DNA from: Blautia_A ammoniilytica
GTDB lineage: Bacteria; Bacillota; Clostridia; Lachnospirales; Lachnospiraceae
Direction: 5' to 3'
Assembly (NCBI RefSeq): GCF_025566965.1
Contig: NZ_JAOQJL010000011.1
Span: forward strand, 1 to 64,000
DNA: 64,000 nt
The notes under the pieces are model-generated. The model saw nothing but the letters and a program-made list of their open reading frames with translations. It searched no databases and had not been told where the DNA came from. Each line of letters starts with the position of its first letter. Positions within the stretch are counted from its first letter, which is position 1. Made by a program: the position numbers and the translations under genes. This document shows positions 49,818 through 59,298 of this stretch, in pieces.

Positions 49818-50969
49818 TTATTTTGCATAAACTGTATTCCCTTTTGCAATTACTTCAACAAGCTGAAGTTCCTGGTCAAGAATACAAAGATCAGCATCGT
49901 AGCCTTCTTCAACCTTACCTTTTCCTTTGAGACGAAGAATATCTGCTGGATTAGATGTAATTGTAGAAATCGCTATTTCTAAAGGAATTTCTGTTTTAAA
50001 TACACATTCCTTTACTTCCTTCAGAAGGCAGCTGGACTGTCCAACACCCATTCCAAGGAATTCGCCATTACTACTGTACATCGGAAGGCTTCCCTGTCCA
50101 TCAGAAGAAATAGTCATGCGGTCAGGCCTTACTCCTGCATCTAACATCCGTTTGATACCATTACATACACGTACCTCATCACAGATAGTTTCCCAATAGT
50201 CAATATCTTCATTTCCGGTAAAGTCTACTGCTCCGCCTTTCAGTGCATACTCAATCGACTTGCAGAAAAGCATCTCATTTCGATTGATATGTGTTGGCAA
50301 TATTTGAGAAGCCGGGATCTCTGTCTCATCTACCACTCGTTCAATAAGATCTAAGCATCTGGGACTGTCGCCAAGATGAACATTTACAATACCAGCTTTC
50401 CCGGAAAGAACACCACCAAGTCTTGTATCCGCAACGACACGTGCAAATTCCTCAAAAGTTGGCTGTGAAGAACGATGATCAGAGATCGCGATTTCTCCAG
50501 TTCCAACAATTTCCTGAATCATCATAATATCTTTCACAATACTGTCAGTCAACGTGCGAACCGGAATCTGATAACTGCCTGTATAACAGTATGCAGACAT
50601 TCCCTGCTCATTCAATCCTTTGGTCTTTGCAACCAGTGCACACATATCACGACCGATTCCATCTGTTCCAAGACAACCAACAACTGTTGTTACTCCAAAC
50701 TTCGTAAGTCCTTCCATAGTTGCTTCCGGAGTACGATTGGCGAATCCACCTTCACCACCGCCTCCGAGTACATGAACATGACTATCAATGAATCCCGGAG
50801 TTAAAAGTAACCCCTCTCCATTGATTATTTCTGCCTCAGAAAGAAATCCGTCTGTGGATATAGAACCTGCATCTTTAATCTTGACAATCTTATCATTAAT
50901 TGTAAGTACATCTTTTTTTCCCAGATGCTGCGGGGCATAAACATCAATATTCTGAATTAATTTCATCAT
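49818..50969 (-). CDS. iadA: Isoaspartyl dipeptidase
   Basis: 383 aa. Zinc amidohydrolase that cleaves beta-aspartyl dipeptides from damaged proteins. Metal ligands are in VTPG-type LTPGFIDSHVHVLGGGGEGG, then GTGEIAISDHRSSQPT, GIVNVHLGDS, LPTHINRNEML and the late TISSDGQGS with the catalytic Asp. ATG 50969 follows GGGAGTGG. Upstream yfcC ends 29 nt before, so they are probably co-transcribed: a transporter feeding a dipeptidase. Confidence 0.95.
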   Translation of the reverse strand: MMKLIQNIDVYAPQHLGKKDVLTINDKIVKIKDAGSISTDGFLSEAEIINGEGLLLTPGFIDSHVHVLGGGGEGGFANRTPEATMEGLTKFGVTTVVGCLGTDGIGRDMCALVAKTKGLNEQGMSAYCYTGSYQIPVRTLTDSIVKDIMMIQEIVGTGEIAISDHRSSQPTFEEFARVVADTRLGGVLSGKAGIVNVHLGDSPRCLDLIERVVDETEIPASQILPTHINRNEMLFCKSIEYALKGGAVDFTGNEDIDYWETICDEVRVCNGIKRMLDAGVRPDRMTISSDGQGSLPMYSSNGEFLGMGVGQSSCLLKEVKECVFKTEIPLEIAISTITSNPADILRLKGKGKVEEGYDADLCILDQELQLVEVIAKGNTVYAK

Positions 50970-50998
50970 AAACCACTCCCAATTATCAAATGCATATT

Positions 50999-52519
50999 TT
51001 AGAATCCAACTCCAACTGCAATAAGAACTGTAATGATTGCACCAATCATTAAGACGCCAAGGAATTTCCACATGAATTTAATCCAGTTAGACCACTCAAT
51101 CTTTGCAATTGCAAGAGATCCTATCAGACACCCAGACGTAGGAACAATCAGGTTTGTAAATGCATCACCAAGCTGGAATGCAACTACAGCTGTCTGACGT
51201 GAAACACCTAACAGGTCTGACAATGGAGCCATAATCGGCATTGTGATCGCAGCCTGTCCTGTTCCAGATACAACGAAGAAGTTGAATACGGACTGGAACA
51301 GATACATAAGTACTGCTGCAACTGCTCCTGAAACTCCAGACAATGCATTTGAAATATTATACATAATTGTATTGATAACTGTAGGTGTTGTGGGATCAGA
51401 TCCACCAAGAACCTGCATGATACCCTGTGCCATAGCAACAACAAGTGCAGCACCGATCAGGTCTTTTGCTCCATCTTTAAATGATGTTGCAATATCATTC
51501 AGTTTCATATCATTCAGTTTAAAGATAACTCCAATCACACCGGAAACAATTCCCATAATGAAGAACTGTGTAGCAATCTCTGGCATGTAGTATCCTTGAG
51601 CCATAACTCCCCATACTACCCATACTACTGTAGCAGCCAGTGTCAGAAGAACTAAAATGTGTCCAAGACCAAATGAATGTCCTTCGCCAATTCCTGTTTT
51701 TTCATTCTGCTCACGGAAATATGCATCTGTCTTATATGCGATTGAGATTGTGGGAGTCTTTTTGATCTTTGATGCATAGAACATAGTCATTCCACAGCCG
51801 AGTGCTGTAAATACGACCCACATTACTATACGGAATCCTGCTCCAGAGAATACGTCAATGCCTGCAATACCCTGTGCAATACCTACAGAGAATGGATTCA
51901 TCCAAGATGAACCGAAACCAATCTGTGTTGCAACATAAGTAACAAGAACTGCAATAACTGAATCATATCCAACTGCTACAAACAACGGACAAAGAATCAT
52001 AGTAAACGGAAGAGCTTCTTCTCCCATCCCGAAAACTGCTCCACCAAGAGAAAACAGTATGAAAAGTACCGGAATCAATAATTTTTCTGCTCCCTTTGCC
52101 TTACGGATCAGTCCGATCAATCCAGATTCAATCGCACCTGTACGGATCATGATGCCAAATGCACCACCTACTACCATAAGGAATGCGATAATCTCGATTG
52201 CAGAACTATTTACGATTCCGTTATACATATAGTTGAAGAAGCCTGTTCCACCATCTCCACTAAAGAGTGCTACTCCTTCTGTTACCACATTTCCTGCATC
52301 ATCTGTCAGATACTGGAAACTCCCATCTTTGATTACTGTACGGGTTTTCTCAACACCATTGATCATATATGAAATATCCTGTGTTTCGTAAAATCCTTTT
52401 GGTACAAGAAATGTCAGAACTGCTGCGATAACAACTACTAAAAAGATGATAATGTAGGTATCAGGCACTTGGAATCCCTTGTTAAAAGACTTTAACCCTT
52501 TTCCTTCTTTTTTGTTCAT
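50999..52519 (-). CDS. YfcC family transporter (basic amino-acid/dicarboxylate type)
   Basis: 506 aa with about 12 helices. N-terminal FQVPDTYIIIFLVVVIAAVL, then FLVPKGFYE, LIPVLFILFSLGGAVFGMGE EALPF, and GSSWMNPFSVGIAQGIAGID are the YfcC (C4-dicarboxylate/DcuC-like ion transporter) pattern. Members are predicted antiporters of arginine/ornithine or of short dicarboxylates; the adjacent iadA suggests a beta-aspartyl peptide here, by inference. ATG 52519 follows GAGGGAGA. Confidence 0.85.
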   Translation of the reverse strand: MNKKEGKGLKSFNKGFQVPDTYIIIFLVVVIAAVLTFLVPKGFYETQDISYMINGVEKTRTVIKDGSFQYLTDDAGNVVTEGVALFSGDGGTGFFNYMYNGIVNSSAIEIIAFLMVVGGAFGIMIRTGAIESGLIGLIRKAKGAEKLLIPVLFILFSLGGAVFGMGEEALPFTMILCPLFVAVGYDSVIAVLVTYVATQIGFGSSWMNPFSVGIAQGIAGIDVFSGAGFRIVMWVVFTALGCGMTMFYASKIKKTPTISIAYKTDAYFREQNEKTGIGEGHSFGLGHILVLLTLAATVVWVVWGVMAQGYYMPEIATQFFIMGIVSGVIGVIFKLNDMKLNDIATSFKDGAKDLIGAALVVAMAQGIMQVLGGSDPTTPTVINTIMYNISNALSGVSGAVAAVLMYLFQSVFNFFVVSGTGQAAITMPIMAPLSDLLGVSRQTAVVAFQLGDAFTNLIVPTSGCLIGSLAIAKIEWSNWIKFMWKFLGVLMIGAIITVLIAVGVGF

Positions 52520-52642
52520 TTTTGAATCTCCCTCTCATTTTTGATATACTATATCAGTGTACCATAGAATGCTTCCTGTAAGTTTTTTCCGTCTGTGTTC
52601 CTGTGTACTTATTTGTTGCCATTTTAGAAACTCTCTTTTCTA

Positions 52643-53683
52643 CTAATGCCAACATTCAACAGCTACTTTTATAACTCCATCTCTCTTATTCTCGAAGAGA
52701 TCATAGGCCTCTTCAATCTTACTTAGAGGATAGGTATGCGTAATAAGTGGTTCTGTATTTATCTTTCCCTCAGCAATCAATTTCAATGTCTTATCGCAAT
52801 CGCATCCATCCACTCCACCGATTTTAAAAATAAGATTTTTGCCATACATATCCGGAAGCGGTAAACTCTGTGCTTTATCATAAAGTGCAACGATTGTTAC
52901 AATTGCATTCGGTCTTGCGCACTCCCATGCAAGACGAAACGTTGATTCTGCTCCTGCAACTTCAAGAACAACATCTGCTCCACCATGAGCACTTGTTTTC
53001 TTAACAAATTCCTCACATTCTTCCGGAGAAACAGTAAGTACATCAGGATAATGCTTATTAATAAATCGGATACGATCTTCGTCTTTCTCACACATGATAA
53101 TGTGCTTGGGATTTTTCAGCATAACACAAAGCAATGTACATATTCCTGTAGGGCCTGCACCGATGATCAGTACTGTGTCGTCTTCTGTTATTTCAGAAAT
53201 ACGAGTTGCCCAGTAGCCGGTAGCCAGAACATCTCCAACAAATAATGCCTGTCGCTCTGTAACTTTGTCCGGAATCTTATTTAAGCCTTGATCTGCGAAC
53301 GGTACACGCACATACTCAGCCTGACCACCATCAATACGACAGCCAAGAGCCCAACCGCCATTTTGATCAATACAGTTATTAACATAACCTTTTTTACAGA
53401 AATAACATTCACCACAAAATGTCTCCACATTTACTGTTACTCTGTCTCCCGGTTTAACATGAGTAACAGCACCTCCAACTTCTTCAACAATTCCAACCAT
53501 CTCGTGACCAACAGTAATTCCCGGAACTGCACGTGGAACACTTCCATGCTTGATATGTAAATCACTGGAGCAGATACTCGCAAGTGTTACCTTTACAATA
53601 GCATCCCTTTCATGCATGATTAACGGTCTCGGTTTTTCTCTTAATTCAAATTTTCCTTTTGATACATATGTATAAGCCTGCAC
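52643..53683 (-). CDS. Zinc-dependent alcohol dehydrogenase family protein, GTG start
   Basis: 346 aa. Medium-chain dehydrogenase: catalytic zinc CSSDLHIKHG ... PGITVGHEMVGIVEEVGG, structural zinc cluster CGECYFCKKGYVNNC, and a Rossmann fold VLIIGAGPTGICTLLCV. Near threonine dehydrogenase / sorbitol dehydrogenase; substrate unknown. I place the start at GTG 53683: GGAGGAAAAACA lies before it, and the earlier ATG falls inside the HD gene with no site. Confidence 0.9.
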   Translation of the reverse strand: MQAYTYVSKGKFELREKPRPLIMHERDAIVKVTLASICSSDLHIKHGSVPRAVPGITVGHEMVGIVEEVGGAVTHVKPGDRVTVNVETFCGECYFCKKGYVNNCIDQNGGWALGCRIDGGQAEYVRVPFADQGLNKIPDKVTERQALFVGDVLATGYWATRISEITEDDTVLIIGAGPTGICTLLCVMLKNPKHIIMCEKDEDRIRFINKHYPDVLTVSPEECEEFVKKTSAHGGADVVLEVAGAESTFRLAWECARPNAIVTIVALYDKAQSLPLPDMYGKNLIFKIGGVDGCDCDKTLKLIAEGKINTEPLITHTYPLSKIEEAYDLFENKRDGVIKVAVECWH

Positions 53684-53702
53684 TGTTTTTCCTCCACCAT
53701 TT

Positions 53703-54188
53703 TCAAATATTAAACATCTCCCTGCACATCCTTTTTCCACATGGGGTTTTAAAAATATTATGATAGGCTTTTAGAGCTGCATCTTTCGATAAACCGTCCT
53801 CCATAATATTAACCAGAAAATCAGCCTCTACCAATATCTGATAATCGATTTCATCAATATTATCATAGGTATGATGATGTGCAATCAAATACTGTACCCG
53901 ACCAGATACATCTTGATCAAAGCCTAATTCTCCAAGCAGCTTTTCTGCGATTGCAGGACCTTCTTTTTCCTGTAATTTTCCATTACAATTTCCATATTTT
54001 TCTTCACAGAAATGAATTCCAATATCATGTGTCAAAGCTGCTGCTTCAATAGTAAATAAGCATTTCTTATCTACATTTTCCGTTTCTGCTATCAATTTTG
54101 CATAGCTATGCACTTTACAAAAATGTTGAATCCGCTTTGCATCTCCTCTATATAATTCAATCATTGCCAAATGTAATTTGTTTATCAT
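53703..54188 (-). CDS. HD-domain phosphohydrolase-like protein
   Basis: 161 aa. His/Asp metal ligands: HSYAKLIAETE, AAALTHDIGIHFCEE (HD), LIAHHHTYDN and VEADFLVNI. A YqeK- or Ppx-like small HD enzyme acting on a phosphoester; no precise substrate. It leads a same-strand row: HD, dehydrogenase, yfcC, iadA. The ADH start codon lies 20 nt downstream of its stop. Confidence 0.88.
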   Translation of the reverse strand: MINKLHLAMIELYRGDAKRIQHFCKVHSYAKLIAETENVDKKCLFTIEAAALTHDIGIHFCEEKYGNCNGKLQEKEGPAIAEKLLGELGFDQDVSGRVQYLIAHHHTYDNIDEIDYQILVEADFLVNIMEDGLSKDAALKAYHNIFKTPCGKRMCREMFNI

Positions 54189-54320
54189 TGAATGTTTCCT
54201 CCCTGTTGAAAATCAAACATACAAATAATATTTATCATGCTATATTTTAACAGAAACAAAAGCTAAATGCTATTATGGGAGGGAAAAAAGTGAGAATACG
54301 ATGTACATTTTTTCAACAAA

Positions 54321-54374
54321 ATATCCTCTTGAAATGACAGGATCATTAAGTGTCTGTCACTCCAAGAGGATTTA
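54321..54374 (-). terminator. Terminator of the carboxylesterase gene
   Basis: ATCCTCTTG...CAAGAGGAT stem with inner ATGACAG/CTGTCAC, 68 nt beyond the esterase stop codon, T/A runs on both sides. Confidence 0.75.
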
Positions 54375-54441
54375 TATTGTCTATTAAGAGAGGTTATATA
54401 CTTTTAATATCTTTATTACTTACTAGAGCGGTTATATACTG

Positions 54442-56040
54442 TTACTGGCTGATCAGTTCCTGTAATTCAGCATCATAATCAACTCTTTCTCCACTTGTGG
54501 TATCGAATACCATAGTAGATTTGTTGTCAGAAGTATAGGTGCTCCATTCAGGTACATTGTCACCATTTGGATCTCCGGTGCGTGCAAAGTTTACCCATGC
54601 ACTTGCCATTACATCCTGCAGATCATAAGCATCCTGACTTCCGCCATAGCTGCCGGATACCAGATCTACATTGTGGAATACAAATGGAATTTCGCCGCAG
54701 TGCCACAGGTTTACACCACCATCAATTGGAGATTCATAAGATACAACGTAATCATAATTTTTAGTTGCACCAGCTTCTACTCGTTTTGTAAGGGTATTGG
54801 TGAACTTTGTACGATCTGCTACATAATAAGCGTCACAAGCACTCTTTTCAGGATAAGCTTTCAGGAAAGCTTCTTTTACAGCTTCAGCTTTATCACCGTA
54901 TTTTTCTGTTAATTTTGCGTCAACTTCTTCTTCAGTCCAGGAGTTTTTGTTGGTTTCATTGGGATCCAGACATGTCCAGCAATTCATTTCTCCAAATACA
55001 GAACCGACCATAACCGGAATGTCATTTGTCCATTCCTGGAAATTACTCTGAATATAATCTTCATCAAGAACAGGACGCCAGCTTAAAGAAGTTCCAATTT
55101 CATCGCCAACTTCTTTTAATGCTTCAGTTGCAGCAGCATCAAGAGTATCATACGGAACCTCTTTTAACTGTTCAATCTGGTTATCTGAAATTCCTAAAAT
55201 TTCAAGAGTTTTTGCAGTAATCTTTTTTGCAGTATCTTTTTCGATATAGCGTTCACTTCCGCTCTGTACAACCGCCTGATTGAATAATCCTTCTGCTTCA
55301 GGGGAAGCTAACATGCTGATGACTTTACCGCCGCCACCAGACTGTCCGAAAATAGTCACGTTGTCAGGATCGCCGCCAAAATTAGCAATGTTTTCTTTTA
55401 CCCACTTTAAGGATGCAATCATATCTGCTGTGCCGCAGTTACCAGAATACTGATAGTCCTCACCATATTCGGAAACATCTAAGTAGCCAAGTACGTTTAA
55501 ACGATGGTTTACAGTTACTACAACTACATCACCATATTCGCTAAGATTTTTTCCGTCATATGCAATACCTTCGATAGCAGAACCGTTGGTGTATCCGCCA
55601 CCATGGAACCATACCATAACCGGCTTCTTTGCATTGGTATCCAGATCCTGTGTCCAAACATTCAAATTCTGGCAGTTTTCGCTCTGTGCCCAGTAACGAT
55701 GAGGAATCAGGAAATCTCCGCCATCCGGATCTGTCATATTTGTAATAGGAGCTGTAGAACCATAGACAAGACAATTGCGCACATCATCCCATGTATCAGG
55801 AGCCTCCGGCTGTTCAAATCTGTCGGCTTTTGCATAAGGAATCCCACGGAAAGTATAAGTTCCGTTGTCAATAAAACCACGAACCTTTCCGTATGCGGTA
55901 TCTGTAATGCCCTCTGTTTTGCTGACTACAACACTTTCTGTAGCTGAAGTATCGTCAGCTGCAGCAGCAGAAACTGTTGAAATCCCCATAGAGAAAATCA
56001 TAACACTGCTTAAAAGAATACTAATAATTTTTTTCTTCAT
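54442..56040 (-). CDS. Secreted type-B carboxylesterase
   Basis: 532 aa. Hydrolyses ester bonds outside the cell; natural substrate unknown. A signal peptide ends near AAADDTS. The alpha/beta hydrolase core is intact: oxyanion hole VWFHGGGYTNGS, nucleophile elbow FGQSGGGGKV near residue 235, acidic residue in VFGEMNCW, and the His in LWHCGEIPFVF. GAAGGAGGG precedes ATG 56040. It is divergent from an SBP-kinase-regulator unit that may control it. A near-cre-like sequence (TGGCAGCGCTATAA) lies in the promoter region. Confidence 0.93.
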   Translation of the reverse strand: MKKKIISILLSSVMIFSMGISTVSAAAADDTSATESVVVSKTEGITDTAYGKVRGFIDNGTYTFRGIPYAKADRFEQPEAPDTWDDVRNCLVYGSTAPITNMTDPDGGDFLIPHRYWAQSENCQNLNVWTQDLDTNAKKPVMVWFHGGGYTNGSAIEGIAYDGKNLSEYGDVVVVTVNHRLNVLGYLDVSEYGEDYQYSGNCGTADMIASLKWVKENIANFGGDPDNVTIFGQSGGGGKVISMLASPEAEGLFNQAVVQSGSERYIEKDTAKKITAKTLEILGISDNQIEQLKEVPYDTLDAAATEALKEVGDEIGTSLSWRPVLDEDYIQSNFQEWTNDIPVMVGSVFGEMNCWTCLDPNETNKNSWTEEEVDAKLTEKYGDKAEAVKEAFLKAYPEKSACDAYYVADRTKFTNTLTKRVEAGATKNYDYVVSYESPIDGGVNLWHCGEIPFVFHNVDLVSGSYGGSQDAYDLQDVMASAWVNFARTGDPNGDNVPEWSTYTSDNKSTMVFDTTSGERVDYDAELQELISQ

Positions 56041-56162
56041 TTCTTAATACCCTCCTTCATATTTTGTAACTTTATTATAAAAAAAACGTTCTGGCAGCGC
56101 TATAAGTTTTTGAACTTGTCACTATTATTTTTTTGATTTCTTTAATTGTTTGGTAAATCTGA

Positions 56163-56191
56163 TTGAAAAACCACCTGATTCGTTGTACTAT
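56163..56191 (+). promoter_or_regulatory. Promoter of the SBP-yesMN unit
   Basis: TTGAAA, 17 nt, TACTAT on the plus strand, 53 nt before the SBP start codon at 56244. Confidence 0.65.
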
Positions 56192-56243
56192 ATTTAGTAG
56201 GAAAATAGTGTATTTTTTAATTCAATATGAAAAGGGAACTCCT

Positions 56244-57515
56244 ATGAAAAAAAATCTGAAAATATTATTATTCATTGCTGTTTGTGCCATTGCAGGCAGT
56301 GGTCTGTTATATGTGAAAGAATATAGTCAAAAGCAGCAAATAAACAGTGAAAAAGATGAAAAAGAAACACTTGTATTTCTCACGTCCAAAAGAGAAACAA
56401 GGCATATTTTTGAAACAATCATTGAAGATTTTAATGAGTCACAGGACGAGATATATGTTGAACATCTGGAAGTACCCAATCCGGATCAGGAGTTGCAAAT
56501 ACGTGCAGTTCAGGGAGAATTCCCGGATATTGTTGAATTTATTGGAGCTAAGAAAGATGATCTGAAAAAATATGTAACGGGTGGATATTTGCAGGCTTTA
56601 GACAATTTTTCGGCAACCCGTTGTGTTAATGAGCATTTTTTGGAAAAATTAGAAATTCATAATGGTACTTACGTACTTCCATTATCTGTGAACTACAGAG
56701 GAATATTTTATAACAAAAAGATGCTGGAGGAAGAAGGGTATCAGATTCCCTCTACTTATTCTGAACTTATTGATACCATGCAGCAAATAAAAAAAGCTGG
56801 AAAGCTTCCTATTGTTTTTGCAGATAAAGACAGCTGGACCGTTCACCAGGGATGGGATGCAATTGATATGTCATCCAGGGGAAGCCAGGACGACCTATTT
56901 CAGAAGGTATTAGATGGTGATGCACTTTTATATGAAGATTCTATTGCACTTGATTCCACCAGGAGATATTTAGAAATAAGAAAATACAGTCAGAAACAAA
57001 CAATAAACACAGGATATGACGAAGCAGTAAAAACATTTGCAAACGGGGAAGCATATATGTTTCTCCAGGGAAACTGGGCATATCCCTTAATAAAAAAAAT
57101 CAATCCGGATATCGATCTGTTATTTATGCCATTCCCTGCATATCATGAAGGTGATGAAAAAGTGGTAGTAAAAATAGATGCATCCTTGGGAGTTTCAGCT
57201 TCCTGTACCCATACAGAAGCAGTTGGAAAATTTCTGGATTATGTATTTTCAAAAAAGATGAGTGAATATTATGCAGAAGAAGCAGGGGCATATTCCTGTA
57301 TAAAATCTGTAGATGTAGCAGACAAATATGCAAAAGCATTTACGGACAGCATCAGGAATGGTGATTTTGATCTGGAAGAATTTGCTTACGAGAGCGACAA
57401 GTCTGATGCAAGGGATGCTTTATTTCAGAACTTTTTCAGTTCACCTCAAAGGAATACCGAAAAATCATTTTTAAAGGAATGGAATGATCTTTTTATTCTG
57501 TTGAAAGGAGACTGA
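56244..57515 (+). CDS. Extracellular sugar-type solute-binding protein, membrane-anchored
   Basis: 423 aa. SBP family 1 (carbohydrate ABC type): FLTSKRETRHIFETIIEDFN, FPDIVEFIGAKKDDLKKYVT, GIFYNKKMLEEEGYQIPSTY and AYMFLQGNWAYPLIKK. The signal helix ILLFIAVCAIAGSGLLYV has no good lipobox, so it is likely an uncleaved anchor. ATG 56244 follows AAAGGGA; the frame extends upstream without a ribosome site. No permease or ATPase gene follows; a YesM kinase starts 2 nt after the stop, so it is probably a sensory partner. Confidence 0.85.
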   Translation: MKKNLKILLFIAVCAIAGSGLLYVKEYSQKQQINSEKDEKETLVFLTSKRETRHIFETIIEDFNESQDEIYVEHLEVPNPDQELQIRAVQGEFPDIVEFIGAKKDDLKKYVTGGYLQALDNFSATRCVNEHFLEKLEIHNGTYVLPLSVNYRGIFYNKKMLEEEGYQIPSTYSELIDTMQQIKKAGKLPIVFADKDSWTVHQGWDAIDMSSRGSQDDLFQKVLDGDALLYEDSIALDSTRRYLEIRKYSQKQTINTGYDEAVKTFANGEAYMFLQGNWAYPLIKKINPDIDLLFMPFPAYHEGDEKVVVKIDASLGVSASCTHTEAVGKFLDYVFSKKMSEYYAEEAGAYSCIKSVDVADKYAKAFTDSIRNGDFDLEEFAYESDKSDARDALFQNFFSSPQRNTEKSFLKEWNDLFILLKGD

Positions 57516-57517
57516 GT

Positions 57518-59296
57518 GTGAAGAGGATTTCAAGATTGCCTGTATGGTGGCAGCTTTTTATTGGACTGGCATGCTGTTTTCTATTTTCCTTAATAGTCAT
57601 TTGTGCATCCTTTTTTATTGATATAAAAGAGGCTGAAAAAAATAATTGGTCTTACTTGCACAGAATGAACAGTCAGTGGGAACTGGAGATTGAAACGATA
57701 ACAAAGAATCTGGATTATTTGCAATATTTACCTTTAATAGATAAAGATATCATGACAAATCTCCGAAACGACTATCAAAAGCAATCTCTAAAAAAACAAC
57801 TTTCAAACTCGAACTATGTAAATAATATTTTAGAGGATATTTGCGGGATTAACCCATTTATTTTACGTGCTACGATTTTAACCAAAAATGGAAATATTTA
57901 TGGCAATTTTGTTGAGGACTCATTAAAGCAGGTTGAGCAGGCACAAGATCATATTGTCTATTCAAAAGCAGGTCATAAAAATGAGAAACACATCACAGAC
58001 ATATATGAAGGCGAAATAAACATGCTTCCATATAAACTATTAACAATTGCATATGCTATGTATCCGGTAACATCAGATGAAAAGCTTGCTACGATTTATA
58101 TCGATCTGAACTTTGAAGAAATAGAAAAAAGTTTTTCTGTGTTTTCAAATAATGAAATCGAATGTTGTCTTTTTAATAAAAACGGGATGATTTATTCTTC
58201 TGAAAAAGAAAACAATTTTCTTCTGAAGGATGTGAAAAACATTTATGAAAATTCAGATCATCAAGGAGTATTGGAAACAGACGGCACTGTCTGGAACGCA
58301 TATGTTGTTAAAATCACTGATTTGGACTGGTATCTGGTTCAATGTATGCCGAAAAAAAGTTTTACCTTCAATAGTACAAAGAATATTTTGCCCTTTTGCT
58401 TTTGGGTTTTGATGATTTTTGTATTTTTACTGTTTGGAGGCATGCAGCTGATCAGTCGTATTACAAAACCTATTTCTGAATTCTCTAATGCCTTAAATCA
58501 GGTAACATTACATAAAAAACAAAAGCCAAGGCATATTCAATTATCAGAGGACGTACCAGAAGAAATTTCTACAATGGTAAGTGGTTATAACGATCTTGTA
58601 TCGCGTATTGAAGAAAATATTATTCTGGCTTACAAAAACGAAATAAGTCAGAAGAAAACCGAACTGCAAATGCTGCAATATCAGATCAATCCTCATTTTT
58701 TATATAATACATTAAATATTGTCAGTGCGTTGGCAAAGCTAAACGGAATTAAAGAAATATCCGAAATCTCGGAAAGCCTGTCCCATATTTTCCATTACAA
58801 TGTAAAAGGTGGAAATATTGTACAGCTGAAAATGGAGCTTGAAAATCTTCAATGCTATGTAAAAATACAGTCCCTGCGTTTTCCTGGAAAATTTGATGTA
58901 ATTTATAACGTGGATGAGGAGATGCTGACCTGTGAAATGTTAAAATTCATCTTGCAGCCATTAATGGAAAATGCAATAGAACATGGTGTTATTCCATGTA
59001 AAAAAAGAGGCAGAATAGAACTGACAGGAAAAATCAGTTCAGATCATATAGCAGAGATCCGTATTTGTGATAATGGGAATGGAATAAACGATGAAACATT
59101 GCAGATGCTGCGCCAGGAGCTTAAGAAGGACCTGAAGCAGGGCATAAATCATAGTTCATCCGGAATTGGTCTAATCAACGTGCACCAGAGAATTAAAAAC
59201 TATTATGGAGAAGAATTTGGAATTTCAATTGAAAGTACCCTGGGAGAATATACTTGTATAAAGGTCCGTTTTCCTATATTGCCAAAAGAGGTGTAA
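57518..59296 (+). CDS. YesM-type sensor histidine kinase, GTG start
   Basis: 592 aa. Two membrane helices (about 12-34 and 290-312) enclose a 250-residue external sensor domain. A HAMP-like linker follows, then the LytS/YesM His-kinase motif YQINPHFLYNTLNIVSALAK (phospho-His) and an ATPase domain with LKFILQPLMENAIEHGV, DNGNGIN and SSGIGLINV. GTG 57518 follows AAAGGAGA. Phosphorylates the YesN-type regulator next to it. Confidence 0.92.
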   Translation: MKRISRLPVWWQLFIGLACCFLFSLIVICASFFIDIKEAEKNNWSYLHRMNSQWELEIETITKNLDYLQYLPLIDKDIMTNLRNDYQKQSLKKQLSNSNYVNNILEDICGINPFILRATILTKNGNIYGNFVEDSLKQVEQAQDHIVYSKAGHKNEKHITDIYEGEINMLPYKLLTIAYAMYPVTSDEKLATIYIDLNFEEIEKSFSVFSNNEIECCLFNKNGMIYSSEKENNFLLKDVKNIYENSDHQGVLETDGTVWNAYVVKITDLDWYLVQCMPKKSFTFNSTKNILPFCFWVLMIFVFLLFGGMQLISRITKPISEFSNALNQVTLHKKQKPRHIQLSEDVPEEISTMVSGYNDLVSRIEENIILAYKNEISQKKTELQMLQYQINPHFLYNTLNIVSALAKLNGIKEISEISESLSHIFHYNVKGGNIVQLKMELENLQCYVKIQSLRFPGKFDVIYNVDEEMLTCEMLKFILQPLMENAIEHGVIPCKKRGRIELTGKISSDHIAEIRICDNGNGINDETLQMLRQELKKDLKQGINHSSSGIGLINVHQRIKNYYGEEFGISIESTLGEYTCIKVRFPILPKEV

Positions 59297-59298
59297 TA

